From the NCBI RefSeq assembly GCF_021083645.1, contig NZ_JAJNRQ010000003.1, positions 248,001-312,000 on the forward strand: a stretch of 64,000 nt of DNA, given 5' to 3'. Positions 28,003 through 37,366 of this stretch are shown here, piece after piece. This stretch comes from Schaalia sp. lx-260. GTDB lineage: Bacteria > Actinomycetota > Actinomycetes > Actinomycetales > Actinomycetaceae. Each line of letters opens with the position of its first letter. Position 1 is the stretch's first letter. The notes below the pieces were generated by a model, which made no database searches, was not told the origin of the DNA, and saw only the letters and a program-made list of their open reading frames with translations. The translations under genes were made by a program, and so were the position numbers.

Positions 28003-28296
28003 ATGACTGATGTCTCGCGACTACCCGGCCCTATGATGGAGGTTTGGGAGTGGCAGTACCAAGGGGCCTGCCGCGACCTAGATACGGAAATGTTTTTCCA
28101 TCCTGAAGGCGAACGAGGCTCCACTCGCCGCCGTCGTGCTGAAGCAGCGAAGGCCATATGCGCCACATGCCCTGTTCTTGAACAATGCCGCCAATATGCC
28201 CTTGCAGCACAAGAGCCTTATGGCATTTGGGGTGGCATGACCGAAGAAGAACGTCGAGAAGCTGTTCGAGGCACTGCTCGACGTCGCGCCTCCTAA
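28003..28296 (+). CDS. WhiB-family iron-sulfur regulator, WhiB3/WhiD type
   Basis: Small redox-responsive transcription factor that works with the primary sigma factor. The 97-residue protein has the four cluster cysteines at 23, 53, 56 and 62 (CATCPVLEQC), followed by the GIWGGM turn and a basic tail ending in RGTARRRAS. The N-terminal SRLPGP and the MFFHPEGERG segment place it with M. tuberculosis WhiB3 and Streptomyces WhiD, not with WhiB1 or WhiB2. ATG at 28003 has GAGGA upstream, and a perfect terminator follows. In M. tuberculosis whiB3 also lies near groES-groEL and guaB, as it does near groES and guaB here. Confidence 0.92.
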   Translation: MTDVSRLPGPMMEVWEWQYQGACRDLDTEMFFHPEGERGSTRRRRAEAAKAICATCPVLEQCRQYALAAQEPYGIWGGMTEEERREAVRGTARRRAS

Positions 28297-28312
28297 AAAC
28301 CGTCCACTAATT

Positions 28313-28340
28313 GCGTCGTCACAGCAGTGACGACGCTTTT
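28313..28340 (+). terminator. Terminator after the whiB3-like gene
   Basis: A perfect 10-bp stem, GCGTCGTCAC (28313-28322) with GTGACGACGC (28327-28336), has a 4-nt loop and is followed by TTTT. It starts 17 nt after the stop codon. Confidence 0.92.
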
Positions 28341-28498
28341 ATTATCCTTGGGCACTCATCATAGGGATTAAGGCATCAATGAGGGATATCCCCTATATCT
28401 ACAGATACTTTCATACAAAAGATGTCGGCCCTCTATTTTCATACTATTTTTTGATATATAGGTGAAGATTTTCTTTTTCTCATTACGAAAGCAAGGTT

Positions 28499-29347
28499 AT
28501 GACACTTCCCAACTCCCCTACAGTTTCCACTGCCTCACCTCGTTCTGAGCGTAACCCACTTGTCCTTATCATGGCTTTGCTTTTGCTCATTGTTGCCACT
28601 CTTTTAATCGTGGTAACGGTAATATTGGTTCGTGACCGCTCGCTAGCCCAGCCGCCACAATCTGCCGTCGAAATGACGCAAAGTGAAGCGGGCTCCTCCA
28701 CTGCGCAAAAACCTCAGTCCACGCAAACACAAGCGCAGACATCACATGAGGAAGTCGCACCCGCACATACCGATTCTGAAGCTCTGGCAATTATCCGAGC
28801 AGAACCTCACCGTGATCCCACAGACGGTCAGGCTAAAGGCTCTGTTGATGCTCCCGTTGTCCTTGTCTTATATTCGGATTTCGGCTGCCCCTATTGCACG
28901 CTTTTTGCTAAAGAAATACAGCCTCAGCTCAATGACCTTATCGACAATGGAACACTTCGTGTCGAATGGCGTGATCTGGCGCAGGTCACACAAACCTCAC
29001 CTCTTGCAGCACAGGCTGGTCGCGCCGCAGCTTCACAAGGTCGTTTCTGGGAATTCCATGACGCTGTTTATGCGGCTGCAGGACCATCTGAGCACCCTGA
29101 ATATACTGAAAGTAAACTCATCGACTTTGCTCGCGCAGCAGGGGTTCCTGATATTGAAGCATTCACAGCTGAAATGACCAGTCAAGCTACTGTGCAGGCA
29201 GTGCAAAAAAGCCGTGAACACGCGTACTCAATCGGCGTGAAAGGAACACCTTTCGCTTTCATTGGTGACTCTGTTATCAGCGGCTACCGCGATATAGCCT
29301 ACATTCGGAATACGATCACTGAGTACGCGAAGCAAGCTGCTCGTTAA
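28499..29347 (+). CDS. Membrane-anchored DsbA-like thiol oxidoreductase
   Basis: Probable extracytoplasmic disulfide oxidoreductase or isomerase. The 282-residue product has a cytoplasmic N-terminus, one membrane helix at about 21-44, a Gln/Ser/Thr-rich linker to about 95, and a DsbA-type thioredoxin domain (Thioredoxin_4 group). The active site is C130-P-Y-C133 in YSDFGCPYCTLF, and the cis-proline loop is GVKGTPFAFIG. ATG at 28499 has AAGG upstream. It ends 13 nt before the CcdA-like gene, so the two form an operon in which CcdA would keep this or another thiol protein reduced. Confidence 0.9.
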   Translation: MTLPNSPTVSTASPRSERNPLVLIMALLLLIVATLLIVVTVILVRDRSLAQPPQSAVEMTQSEAGSSTAQKPQSTQTQAQTSHEEVAPAHTDSEALAIIRAEPHRDPTDGQAKGSVDAPVVLVLYSDFGCPYCTLFAKEIQPQLNDLIDNGTLRVEWRDLAQVTQTSPLAAQAGRAAASQGRFWEFHDAVYAAAGPSEHPEYTESKLIDFARAAGVPDIEAFTAEMTSQATVQAVQKSREHAYSIGVKGTPFAFIGDSVISGYRDIAYIRNTITEYAKQAAR

Positions 29348-29360
29348 GAATGCTCTCGTT

Positions 29361-30356
29361 ATGATGACACTTCCCGCATGGGCGGCTTTTTGCGGAGGAA
29401 TCCTCACACTTTTCGCACCCTGCTCTGTGATGGTCCTTCCTGCGTTTTTTGCTTACGCTTTTACTTCTCGTACTACCCTGCTGCTTCGTACCGCTATTTT
29501 CTGGGCGGGTCTTTTAACTGCTTTGTTGCCTTTAGCTGTTCTTTCTGGTTCCGTTGGCTCAGCATTTCACGCTCACAGTCATCAAATTGTGGTTGCAGCT
29601 GCTGGGCTCATTATCGTCCTTGCTTTTTTGCAGATTTTCTCTGTTGAATTTCATTCACCTGTCAGGTTTTTTCGCTCACTTTGGATGAAATACCGTCGAG
29701 GTTTACCTCGCTTTTCTACATCTGGTGCTCATTCATCGTCGGCCTCACCTGCTTCAGTCCAACTGGACGAAGGGTCTATTTCAGCCAGAACAGGCAAACT
29801 TTTTACGCCGACTTCTGCCGTTTTTACTTCTAGAAGCCATAGGCTCCGTTCCACAGATGATTCAGCAAACCCTCTGGCAGTGTACTTGCTGGGTATTACT
29901 TACGGTGTAGCAGGTGTAGGCTGCGCTGGCCCTATTCTTGGAGCTGTTCTTTTGGGCGCAGGCTTAGGAGGCTCGCTCCTATCAGCACTGTGGCTCATGT
30001 TTCTTTACGGGAGCGGCATGTGCCTTCCGCTGCTGCTTCTTGCGATCGTGTGGCGCTCGTGTGAAAAGTGGATGCGCCCTTTGCTGCGTCCTCGTCCTGT
30101 AAAACTTTTGGGACGTTGGACAACATGGACGCATATTATCTCCGGCCTATTTTTCTTGTTTTTAGGCGTATCGTTGATCTGGGGCGGTTTATGGCTTCCT
30201 TTTCAACATTTCTTTAGTTCTTCTGCTCTCGCAGATCTTGAAAGCCGTACGATCGAGGTTTTCTCCCTCATTCCCTGGTGGCTTCCTGTTGGTATTGTCG
30301 CCATCTTAGCAGTGGGCATATATGCGTTACGGCGTTATCTGCGAGTAGGAAAATAG
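29361..30356 (+). CDS. CcdA-like thiol-disulfide transporter
   Basis: Polytopic membrane protein of the CcdA/DsbD-beta family, which carries electrons across the membrane to extracytoplasmic thiol proteins. The 331-residue product has the paired redox cysteines at C21 (FAPCSVMVLP) and C188 (GVGCAGPILGAV). Between about 100 and 170 sits a long basic, Ser-rich hydrophilic insert, predicted to be cytoplasmic and not typical of short CcdA proteins. The C-terminus adds further hydrophobic segments. It follows the DsbA-like gene by 13 nt. Cytochrome c maturation is a possible role, but no ResB/ResC or cytochrome gene is in the window. Confidence 0.86.
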   Translation: MMTLPAWAAFCGGILTLFAPCSVMVLPAFFAYAFTSRTTLLLRTAIFWAGLLTALLPLAVLSGSVGSAFHAHSHQIVVAAAGLIIVLAFLQIFSVEFHSPVRFFRSLWMKYRRGLPRFSTSGAHSSSASPASVQLDEGSISARTGKLFTPTSAVFTSRSHRLRSTDDSANPLAVYLLGITYGVAGVGCAGPILGAVLLGAGLGGSLLSALWLMFLYGSGMCLPLLLLAIVWRSCEKWMRPLLRPRPVKLLGRWTTWTHIISGLFFLFLGVSLIWGGLWLPFQHFFSSSALADLESRTIEVFSLIPWWLPVGIVAILAVGIYALRRYLRVGK

Positions 30357-30357
30357 G

Positions 30358-30388
30358 AGGCCCACCTGTCAAATAAACAGGTAGGCCT
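30358..30388. terminator. Bidirectional terminator between ccdA-like gene and groES
   Basis: A 12-bp stem with one mismatch: AGGCC-C-ACCTGT (30358-30369) pairs with ACAGGT-A-GGCCT (30377-30388). It begins 1 nt after the ccdA-like stop. A second dyad, CGGTGTAC (30401-30408) with GTACACCG (30415-30422), follows. Both lie between convergent genes. Confidence 0.65.
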
Positions 30389-30434
30389 TCTGGGTCCTTT
30401 CGGTGTACGTATGAGTACACCGTGATGGATAAGC

Positions 30435-30731
30435 TCAGCGCTCGACGATTGCGAGTACGTCACGAGCGGAAAGGATCTGGTATTCCTCCCCTTCGTACTT
30501 GACTTCTGTGCCACCGTAACGGCTATAAATAACAGTGTCACCAATCTTGACATCTACAGGAACACGGTTTCCGTTATCGTCAACGCGGCCGGGACCAACA
30601 GCGATAACTTCACCTTCCTGCGGCTTTTCCTTGGCTGTGTCAGGCAAAACTAAACCTGAAGCGGTGGTGCGTTCAGCTTCAAGCTGACGAATAACAATAC
30701 GGTCTTCAAGGGGCTTAATGGTGATCGACAT
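30435..30731 (-). CDS. groES: Co-chaperonin GroES
   Basis: Forms the heptameric lid of the GroEL folding chamber. The 98-residue protein has the family start [12 protein letters not shown], the mobile loop region around residues 15-30 ([12 protein letters not shown]), then [10 protein letters not shown] and the C-terminal [14 protein letters not shown] choose ATG 30731 because AAGGAG is 8 nt upstream; the GTG at 30740 would abut it. A CIRCE element lies upstream. No groEL follows: the next gene is convergent, so groES is monocistronic here. Confidence 0.96.
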   Translation of the reverse strand: MSITIKPLEDRIVIRQLEAERTTASGLVLPDTAKEKPQEGEVIAVGPGRVDDNGNRVPVDVKIGDTVIYSRYGGTEVKYEGEEYQILSARDVLAIVER

Positions 30732-30847
30732 TGTCGTCACTCCTTCTTACAACGGAAAGACATTACTGCTCTCTGTCTGCCGTCGCGGGGGTCAGACCCA
30801 GAGCCTTCCGCGATCATGTCGCGTTCAGGTCCCAGCTTAGAACCGCA

Positions 30848-30874
30848 TTGGCACTCAAGCAAGCCGAGTGCCAA
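30848..30874 (-). promoter_or_regulatory. CIRCE element (HrcA operator) upstream of groES
   Basis: A perfect 9-9-9 inverted repeat: TTGGCACTC (30848-30856), nine bases, then GAGTGCCAA (30866-30874). The CIRCE consensus is TTAGCACTC-N9-GAGTGCTAA, so each arm differs at one matched position. It lies 117 nt upstream of the groES start and should bind HrcA. It is the only regulatory element I see in the 386-nt gap between groES and the methyltransferase gene at 31118. Confidence 0.93.
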
Positions 30875-31117
30875 TTTCAGTGGTAAATATATCGTCTATA
30901 TCAACATTTCATGTTTCCAGATGATTTTTTACGTAAAGTATGCTGCCCACATTCTTCATACGCCGATTCACTCATATCGCCTTGTATTTCTTTTCCCCAC
31001 CTGTCAAGGCTATTTCATCAATATTTACCAGAAACACTGTAATTTGGGTGTATTTGCACTCAATTGCCTCATTTCTCCCAGTATCCGCCTTCCAAAGGAT
31101 CATGGGACAATAACAGC

Positions 31118-32347
31118 ATGGATACGTCGCTTCGCCTCATCTTGGACTCCCCTGCCTGGGAAATACTGCAAGCATGGGAAAAACGCCCCGAACGACGCAC
31201 CCTTGACTCACTTTCTTTAAGCACCGCTTTACGTTCCCAAGGTGTAACACCTCACGTCGCTTCCGCTATCCTCCAGCAACTTGACCTACGCGAAGCGGCA
31301 GAAAGAAAATTTGGTTCTTTAGCTCGTCATATGGTTTTCACCCGCGAAGGACTCGAACAAGCCTCACGTTTATCTGTTGCTACAACTCACGCGCAACGTT
31401 TTCACCGTGCCGGAGTCACTTATCTTGCCGATTTAGGCTGCGGTATCGGCACTGAATCTTTAACGGCAGCCGGCCTTGGAATCCGCACATTCAGCCTTGA
31501 TATTGATGAGGACTCAGCGGCAGCCGCAGCAGCAAATCTACGAGATTTCCCTGAGTCTGAAGTGCTATGTGGCGATGTTTTACAACTGGAGATGAGTGAT
31601 CTTATCGCTCGTGGCGTAAACGCTATCTTTGCTGATCCTGCACGTCGAAGCGGCCTACACAAAGGCAATACTCGTATTCAGGATCCTGAACACTGGGCCC
31701 CTCCTTTATCTACGGTGCTCTCGTGGACTCAGTACATTCCGGCTCTTGGTGTCAAAGTAGCCCCCGGAATCGCATATGAGGTACTTCCCGCAGATTTTCA
31801 TGTCCAGTGGACAAGCGTAGACGGTCAGCTTGTTGAGGCAGCTCTATGGTCACCTCCTCTTGCAATAGAAGGCCCTGGTCGCAGTGCGCAAATTATCCGA
31901 GAGCAGACCATACACATTGTCACAGATCCTCATGCTCATACCCCATGCGATCCGATCACTCCTGCACCTGTTGGACCGCTTAGCCGGTTCATCATGGAAC
32001 CCGATGATGCGATAATCCGCAGCGGCACTATTTCCGCTATCGCAGATCAATACAACCTGCACCTCATTGATTCACGTATCGCTTACCTTACAGGCGATAC
32101 ATATACACCCAGCCCGTTTTATTCAGCTTTCGAGGTACACGACGTCACCGCGCTCCGCCCTAAACAGATTTCTGCAGCACTGCGTCATTTAGATGCTGGC
32201 TACGTTGAAATCAAGAAACGCGGAGCCGATATTTCACCTGAGGTCTTACGTCGACAGCTCAAACTCACTGGAAGTACGCCCGCTGTTGTCATTGCCACGC
32301 GCATCCAAGGACAACATCGCGCAATCATTGGTCGCCGCGTTTGCTGA
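31118..32347 (+). CDS. Class I SAM-dependent methyltransferase, THUMP-like family
   Basis: Predicted methyltransferase of 409 residues. The SAM-binding motif I is LADLGCGIGTES at about 110, followed by an acidic strand end in FSLDIDED and the catalytic-loop-like AIFADPARRS. The N-terminal 90 residues are helical and resemble the family described as THUMP-like domain methyltransferases. A nucleic-acid substrate is probable but not shown. Its start at 31118 lacks a strong Shine-Dalgarno, and the frame is open to 31064. It is convergent with tsaD, with 29 nt between stops, and stands outside the t6A genes. Confidence 0.78.
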   Translation: MDTSLRLILDSPAWEILQAWEKRPERRTLDSLSLSTALRSQGVTPHVASAILQQLDLREAAERKFGSLARHMVFTREGLEQASRLSVATTHAQRFHRAGVTYLADLGCGIGTESLTAAGLGIRTFSLDIDEDSAAAAAANLRDFPESEVLCGDVLQLEMSDLIARGVNAIFADPARRSGLHKGNTRIQDPEHWAPPLSTVLSWTQYIPALGVKVAPGIAYEVLPADFHVQWTSVDGQLVEAALWSPPLAIEGPGRSAQIIREQTIHIVTDPHAHTPCDPITPAPVGPLSRFIMEPDDAIIRSGTISAIADQYNLHLIDSRIAYLTGDTYTPSPFYSAFEVHDVTALRPKQISAALRHLDAGYVEIKKRGADISPEVLRRQLKLTGSTPAVVIATRIQGQHRAIIGRRVC

Positions 32348-32376
32348 AAATATTCCCCCAGTGACAGCACTGGTTT

Positions 32377-33438
32377 TTACTGTGATGCCTGTGTGAGGAC
32401 CATTGCTGAATCTGGTGAAAAATCAGCAGGTGAAGGACGTACTCCTGCCCGCAGTAGTTCCGATCCCATAGCAGCAATCTGTGCGCCGTTATCTGTACAA
32501 AAACGTAACGGAGGCATACGTACTTCAATTCCTGCGGCCTGAGCACGTTCCAAAAGAAGTTCACGTAAACGCGAATTTGCACTAAAACCACCGCCCACGA
32601 CAATTGTGGAGCATTCATGGTCAATAGCTGCACGCACAGCTTTTGCTGTTAATGAATCATTTACTGCTTCAGAAAACGCGGCGCATACATCAGCCGTATT
32701 TACGTGTTCTCCTGCCGCTGTCGCACCCTCAACATAACGAGCGACAGCAGTTTTTAAGCCAGAAAAACTGAAATCATATTTATGGCGTTCTTTATCTTTT
32801 CCTGCAGCTAAACCACGTGGAAAACGTAGTGCAGAAACATTGCCTTCGCGTGAAAGGCGATCCACATGCGGACCTCCTGGATACGGTAAGCCCAACAAAC
32901 GCCCTACTTTATCGAATGCTTCACCAGCAGCATCATCTAAAGTGCCGCCGAGTTCTTGCACATCAGTGGCAATATCACGAACAAGCAGAAGATTCGAGTG
33001 CCCACCAGAAACTACCAGACCAATAAATTTTTCAGGTAAAGGCCCATCAACTAATTTGTCAACAGCAAGGTGCCCAAGAACATGGTTCACACCGTAAATG
33101 GGTTTATTCAGAGCAAAAGCCAGACTTTTAGCAGCACAAATACCTACTGTTAAGGAGCCCACTAAACCTGGTCCTGCTGCCACAGCAATAGCATCCACAT
33201 CGGCCAGTGATACCTCGGATTCCTTCAATGCTGATTCTAAGGTCGGCAGGATTGATTCCAAGTGCGCACGTGAAGCAATTTCAGGGATGATACCGCCATA
33301 ACGTGCATATTCATCCATTGATGTTGCTGTGCGGTCAGCCAGTAGTTCACATCCCCGCACCAGAGCCACTCCTGTTTCATCGCATGTCGATTCAATTCCA
33401 AGAACCAGTGGCTGTGCTTTTTCTTTCTCTGAACTCAC
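32377..33438 (-). CDS. tsaD: tRNA N6-threonylcarbamoyladenosine synthase TsaD
   Basis: Catalytic subunit that transfers the threonylcarbamoyl group to A37 of ANN-decoding tRNAs. The 353-residue ASKHA-fold protein begins with VLGIESTCDETG and has the metal-binding histidines H119 and H123 (VNHVLGHLAV). Later motifs are GGTLDDAAGEAFDKVGRLLGL, FSFSGLKTAV and IVVGGGFSANSRLR. I start at GTG 33438, giving normal length; the frame continues upstream to a TTG at 33507. Its partners tsaB and tsaE are about 4 kb away, beyond the sdh operon. Confidence 0.95.
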   Translation of the reverse strand: MSSEKEKAQPLVLGIESTCDETGVALVRGCELLADRTATSMDEYARYGGIIPEIASRAHLESILPTLESALKESEVSLADVDAIAVAAGPGLVGSLTVGICAAKSLAFALNKPIYGVNHVLGHLAVDKLVDGPLPEKFIGLVVSGGHSNLLLVRDIATDVQELGGTLDDAAGEAFDKVGRLLGLPYPGGPHVDRLSREGNVSALRFPRGLAAGKDKERHKYDFSFSGLKTAVARYVEGATAAGEHVNTADVCAAFSEAVNDSLTAKAVRAAIDHECSTIVVGGGFSANSRLRELLLERAQAAGIEVRMPPLRFCTDNGAQIAAMGSELLRAGVRPSPADFSPDSAMVLTQASQ

Positions 33439-33535
33439 AGGGGAAATTTTAACCCCTATGGAAGTGGGCCAGCAGTTCCACACAGAAAAGTTGTGAATAA
33501 TACTCAAGAGAAAGATTCATCAGGGCATGTACAGC

Positions 33536-33571
33536 ATAGTGCCCGCCCCTATGTACAAGGACGGGCACTAT
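33536..33571. terminator. Hairpin downstream of sdhB
   Basis: ATAGTGCCCG (33536-33545) pairs with CGGGCACTAT (33562-33571), a perfect 10-bp stem with a 16-nt loop. It lies 34 nt beyond the sdhB stop and upstream of tsaD. No T-run follows, so it may be a terminator of a different type or a stabilising 3' hairpin. Confidence 0.55.
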
Positions 33572-33605
33572 ATGAAAATGGTGTATGGCACCTGCCATCA
33601 GCAGA

Positions 33606-34349
33606 TCACATGCCTGCGAATGTTGCCTTACCGAGCTGGCGGTTCAATGTCGCAATCACATCCAATGGGATTTGCTTAGGACATACGGCCGCGCACTCAC
33701 CAATATTCGTGCAGGAACCGAAACCTTCCTCATCGTGCTGGTTCAGCATAGCAACCACGCGCTTGAGGTTTTCTGGCTTGCCTTGCGGCAAGAGCTGCAG
33801 GTGTGTGACTTTTGCCGAAGTGAACAGCATGGCGGAAGCATTCGGACATGCAGCAACACATGCGCCACAGCCAATACACGCTGCGGCCTCGAATGCACGG
33901 TCTGCGTCCTGTTTTGGAACAGGTGTGGCATGGGCATCTGGAGCTGCACCTGTGTTGACGGAAATGTAGCCGCCAGCCTGAATGATGCGATCCAGGGCGC
34001 TGCGGTTTACCACAAGGTCCTTAATGATTGGGAAACCTTCAGCTCGCCATGGTTCGATGGTGATGACATCTCCATCGTTGAATGTACGCATGTGTAGCTG
34101 ACAGGTTGTTGTCACCTCAGGACCGTGAGCGATACCGTCAATGACCAGACCACATTGACCACAGATACCTTCACGGCAGTCTGAATCAAAGGCGATTGGT
34201 TCTTCGCCGCGAGCGAAAAGCTCTTCGTTTAATACGTCAAGCATTTCAAGGAACGATGATTCCTCAGAAATCCCGCGGATCTGATATTCGTGCATAGCGC
34301 CGGGATCTTCTGGACCGCTCTGACGCCAAATCTTCAGTGTCAAGTTCAC
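33606..34349 (-). CDS. sdhB: Succinate dehydrogenase/fumarate reductase iron-sulfur subunit
   Basis: Carries electrons from the flavin subunit to quinone through three iron-sulfur clusters. The 247-residue protein has the plant-type [2Fe-2S] ligands in [12 protein letters not shown], with a further cysteine in TTCQLHM. The ferredoxin-like region follows, with [13 protein letters not shown] and [14 protein letters not shown]. The GTG start at 34349 overlaps the sdhA stop by 4 nt. It is the last gene of sdhCAB. Direction (succinate oxidation or fumarate reduction) cannot be read from sequence. Confidence 0.95.
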   Translation of the reverse strand: MNLTLKIWRQSGPEDPGAMHEYQIRGISEESSFLEMLDVLNEELFARGEEPIAFDSDCREGICGQCGLVIDGIAHGPEVTTTCQLHMRTFNDGDVITIEPWRAEGFPIIKDLVVNRSALDRIIQAGGYISVNTGAAPDAHATPVPKQDADRAFEAAACIGCGACVAACPNASAMLFTSAKVTHLQLLPQGKPENLKRVVAMLNQHDEEGFGSCTNIGECAAVCPKQIPLDVIATLNRQLGKATFAGM

Positions 34350-36325
34350 TTGTAACTCCGCTGCTTCAGCTCGATGTTGTTGTAAACCAGGTCTTCCTTG
34401 TGCAAAACAGGAGGTTGGCTTTCACCAGTCCACTCCCATGCTGCGACGTACAGGAACTTGTCGTCGTGACGCAGGGCCTCCCCTTCAGGAGTTTGCGACT
34501 CGGCGCGGAAGTGCCCACCGCAGGATTCTTCACGGTGCAAGGCATCAATACACATTAATTCGCCTAATTCCATGAAGTCAGCAACACGGCCTGCTTTTTC
34601 TAGGGATTGGTTGAGTTCACCGACCGATTTACCCGGTACGCGAACATTTACCCAGAATTCTTCACGGAGCTGACGAATCAGGCCAATGGCTTTCTTCAGG
34701 CCTTCTTCGGTACGTTCCATACCGCAGTATTCCCACATGATGTTTCCCAGTTCCTTGTGGAATGAGTCCACTGAACGGTTACCATCAACAGCCATCAAAC
34801 GGTCAATACGGGCCTGAGCCTCAGCTTTTGCTGCGAGGACATCTTCCGAATTGTTATCCAAACGAGGCAAAGAAAATGCGTGAGCCAGATAGTCATTGAT
34901 GGTGTTAGGCAAAACGAAGTAGCCATCTGACAGACCTTGCATCAGCGCAGAAGCACCTAAACGGTTGGCACCGTGATCTGAGAAGTTTGCTTCACCTGTC
35001 ACATACAGGCCAGGTAGGTTAGATTCAAGATCGTAGTCAACCCACAAGCCACCCATTGTGTAGTGAACCGCAGGGTAGATACGCATAGGCGTCTCATACG
35101 GGTTATCACCTGTAATGCGTTCATACATGTCAAAGAGGTTGCCGTACTTCGCAGAAACAGCGTCACGTCCCATACGACCAATTGCTTCAGCAAAGTCGAG
35201 GTACACGCCGCGAGCAACGCCGTCAATCTTCGGACCAACGCCTCGGCCTTCGTCGCACATATTCTTTGCTTGACGTGAAGCGATATCACGAGGAACGAGG
35301 TTACCGAAAGCCGGATAGATGCGCTCAAGGTAGTAATCGCGATCTTCTTCTGGAATATCACGTGGATCTTTTTCGCAATCCTCAGCCTTCTTGGGCACCC
35401 AAATACGACCGTCGTTACGCAGGGATTCCGACATCAAAGTGAGCTTTGACTGCTGATCGCCGTGCTGTGGAATACAGGTCGGGTGAATCTGCGTGAAGCA
35501 GGGGTTACCGAACCATGCGCCCTTACGGTGTGCACGCCAAATTGCTGTCGCGTTACATCCCATTGCGTTGGTGGACAGGAAGAACACGTTGCCGTAACCG
35601 CCTGAGGCCAGCACAACCGCGTCAGCCACATAGGTTTCCAGTTCGCCTGTGGTCATGTTGCGAGCAACGATTCCTCGGGCGCGCCCATCAGAAACAATGA
35701 GTTCAACCATTTCGTGACGGGAATGTTCTGTCACTGTTCCAGCGGCAACTTGACGTTCAAGTGCTTGATAAGCACCGATGAGGAGTTGTTGCCCTGTCTG
35801 GCCGCGCGCGTAAAAAGTACGTGAAACCTGAACGCCACCAAATGAACGGTTATCTAATAAGCCACCGTATTCACGGGCAAATGGAACACCTTGAGCAACA
35901 CATTGGTCAATGATGTTCGCACTTACTTCAGCTAAACGGTACACATTTGTTTCACGTGCACGGTAGTCACCGCCCTTTACGGTGTCGTAGAACAGGCGGT
36001 ACACGGAGTCGTTGTCGTTGCGGTAATTCTTGGCTGCATTGATACCGCCCTGCGCAGCAATTGAGTGTGCGCGGCGAGCAGAATCCTGATAGAAGAATAC
36101 GTCAACGTTGTATCCCATTTCACCTAAGGAGGCCGCAGCAGCGCCTCCAGCTAAGCCTGAGCCAACAATGATGACACGCAGCTTACGGCGGTTAGCGGGA
36201 TTAACGAGGGCCGCAGAGAATTTACGTTGTTCCCAGCACTGTGACAATGGAACATCCAGCGGCGCTTTATGATCGACGGCGGGCTCGCCTTCACGGTAGA
36301 AGCCCTTGATTAAGGTGTCAGTCAT
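34346..36325 (-). CDS. sdhA: Succinate dehydrogenase/fumarate reductase flavoprotein subunit
   Basis: Oxidises succinate or reduces fumarate at a covalently bound FAD. The 659-residue protein has the dinucleotide-binding [18 protein letters not shown] near residue 55 and the FAD-attachment histidine in [20 protein letters not shown]. Catalytic segments include HPTCIP and the [14 protein letters not shown] region. This size fits the B. subtilis-like and actinobacterial group with a single diheme anchor. ATG at 36325; 16 nt separate it from sdhC, and its stop overlaps sdhB. Confidence 0.96.
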   Translation of the reverse strand: MTDTLIKGFYREGEPAVDHKAPLDVPLSQCWEQRKFSAALVNPANRRKLRVIIVGSGLAGGAAAASLGEMGYNVDVFFYQDSARRAHSIAAQGGINAAKNYRNDNDSVYRLFYDTVKGGDYRARETNVYRLAEVSANIIDQCVAQGVPFAREYGGLLDNRSFGGVQVSRTFYARGQTGQQLLIGAYQALERQVAAGTVTEHSRHEMVELIVSDGRARGIVARNMTTGELETYVADAVVLASGGYGNVFFLSTNAMGCNATAIWRAHRKGAWFGNPCFTQIHPTCIPQHGDQQSKLTLMSESLRNDGRIWVPKKAEDCEKDPRDIPEEDRDYYLERIYPAFGNLVPRDIASRQAKNMCDEGRGVGPKIDGVARGVYLDFAEAIGRMGRDAVSAKYGNLFDMYERITGDNPYETPMRIYPAVHYTMGGLWVDYDLESNLPGLYVTGEANFSDHGANRLGASALMQGLSDGYFVLPNTINDYLAHAFSLPRLDNNSEDVLAAKAEAQARIDRLMAVDGNRSVDSFHKELGNIMWEYCGMERTEEGLKKAIGLIRQLREEFWVNVRVPGKSVGELNQSLEKAGRVADFMELGELMCIDALHREESCGGHFRAESQTPEGEALRHDDKFLYVAAWEWTGESQPPVLHKEDLVYNNIELKQRSYK

Positions 36326-36341
36326 ATACGATCACCCTTTC

Positions 36342-37043
36342 TCAGCGTATGAAGCCGACGGCGATGGCTAACGGCGGTAAAGCAAACATCGCGAAGATGA
36401 GAACACCGATGAGGCCAGAGACAACGACCATAAATTTACGTGTTCCTGAACGAACCCATCCAAGGGATTGGAATGCCGACCAGAAACCGTGAGCGACGTG
36501 CAGACATGCCGCTGCCACAAAAACGAGGTACACGATCACCATGAAAGGATTCTGGAATGCCGCAACCATACGCTCATACGGTGTGGAATCGGCGGTGAAT
36601 CCCGTGCGAATTGTCCCTGTGGTGAAGTGAAGAATATGGAAAATGATGAGCCCTAGCAGCAAAACTGCTGTGACACGCATCGTACGTGCTGCATAGGCAT
36701 CAGCGGCATTTTTCTTTACGCGGTACGGAGTACGACGAGCTCGACGTGAACGTTTCCATGTAATCGCAGCAGCAGCGACGTGAATAACGAGCATCAGCAT
36801 CATTGCTGCGCGGAATACCCAAATAAAACCTCCGTGCGGGAAGATTGGGTACAGCGCGTCGTGCTTCAGCCATTCAGCATAATGATCGTATGCCTCTTGA
36901 CCGAGGAACATCTTAAGGTTTCCATACGAGTGGAAAAGCAAGAAAAAGACGAAGACAAGTCCTGAGACAGCCATGAGTTGCTTAACAAACACCGTGGTTG
37001 TCCATGCGCGACGTTTCTTCGTTGCGACAGTTTGTGTGGCCAT
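36342..37043 (-). CDS. sdhC: Succinate dehydrogenase cytochrome b subunit (type B, diheme)
   Basis: Membrane anchor that holds heme b and the quinone site. The 233-residue protein has five hydrophobic segments with histidines positioned for two hemes: FLLFHSYGN, MLVIHVAAA, LIIFHILHF and CLHVAHGFW. This is the single-subunit cytochrome b558 type, so no sdhD gene is needed and none is present. ATG at 37043 has AGGGTGGA upstream. It leads the sdhCAB operon, and a 323-nt promoter region precedes it. Confidence 0.93.
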   Translation of the reverse strand: MATQTVATKKRRAWTTTVFVKQLMAVSGLVFVFFLLFHSYGNLKMFLGQEAYDHYAEWLKHDALYPIFPHGGFIWVFRAAMMLMLVIHVAAAAITWKRSRRARRTPYRVKKNAADAYAARTMRVTAVLLLGLIIFHILHFTTGTIRTGFTADSTPYERMVAAFQNPFMVIVYLVFVAAACLHVAHGFWSAFQSLGWVRSGTRKFMVVVSGLIGVLIFAMFALPPLAIAVGFIR

Positions 37044-37366
37044 GTATCCACCCTAAAGGCTCCGTACTCATCCCTGCTGGGACTCGGGACCTGTTTCGCA
37101 CACGGTGTCAAAAAAATAGTATTTTTTCGGCTTTATTCCGCCATTTTCGTAACACGACTTTTTCTAGTGTTTTTCTTCGCATTTTCAATTTCGTCATCAT
37201 TAACGAAAGGTATTAACTAACATTGTTTTTGCTTATCTAGCCTGAAGACTTCGCAAGCAACTTTACCTAACAAAAGTTTTCCTTGTCTTAGTCACGTTTT
37301 CCACGTTTCGTCGCATTTTCCTCGCATATAAAAAATGTTGCTTTTCCCCTACCATACGCGCAGTAT
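37044..37366. other. Promoter region of sdhCAB and 3' flank of rimI
   Basis: This 323-nt AT-rich stretch should contain the sdhCAB promoter and the end of the rimI transcript. I see scattered AT-rich boxes but no convincing -35/-10 pair, operator, hairpin or small gene. Confidence 0.45.
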
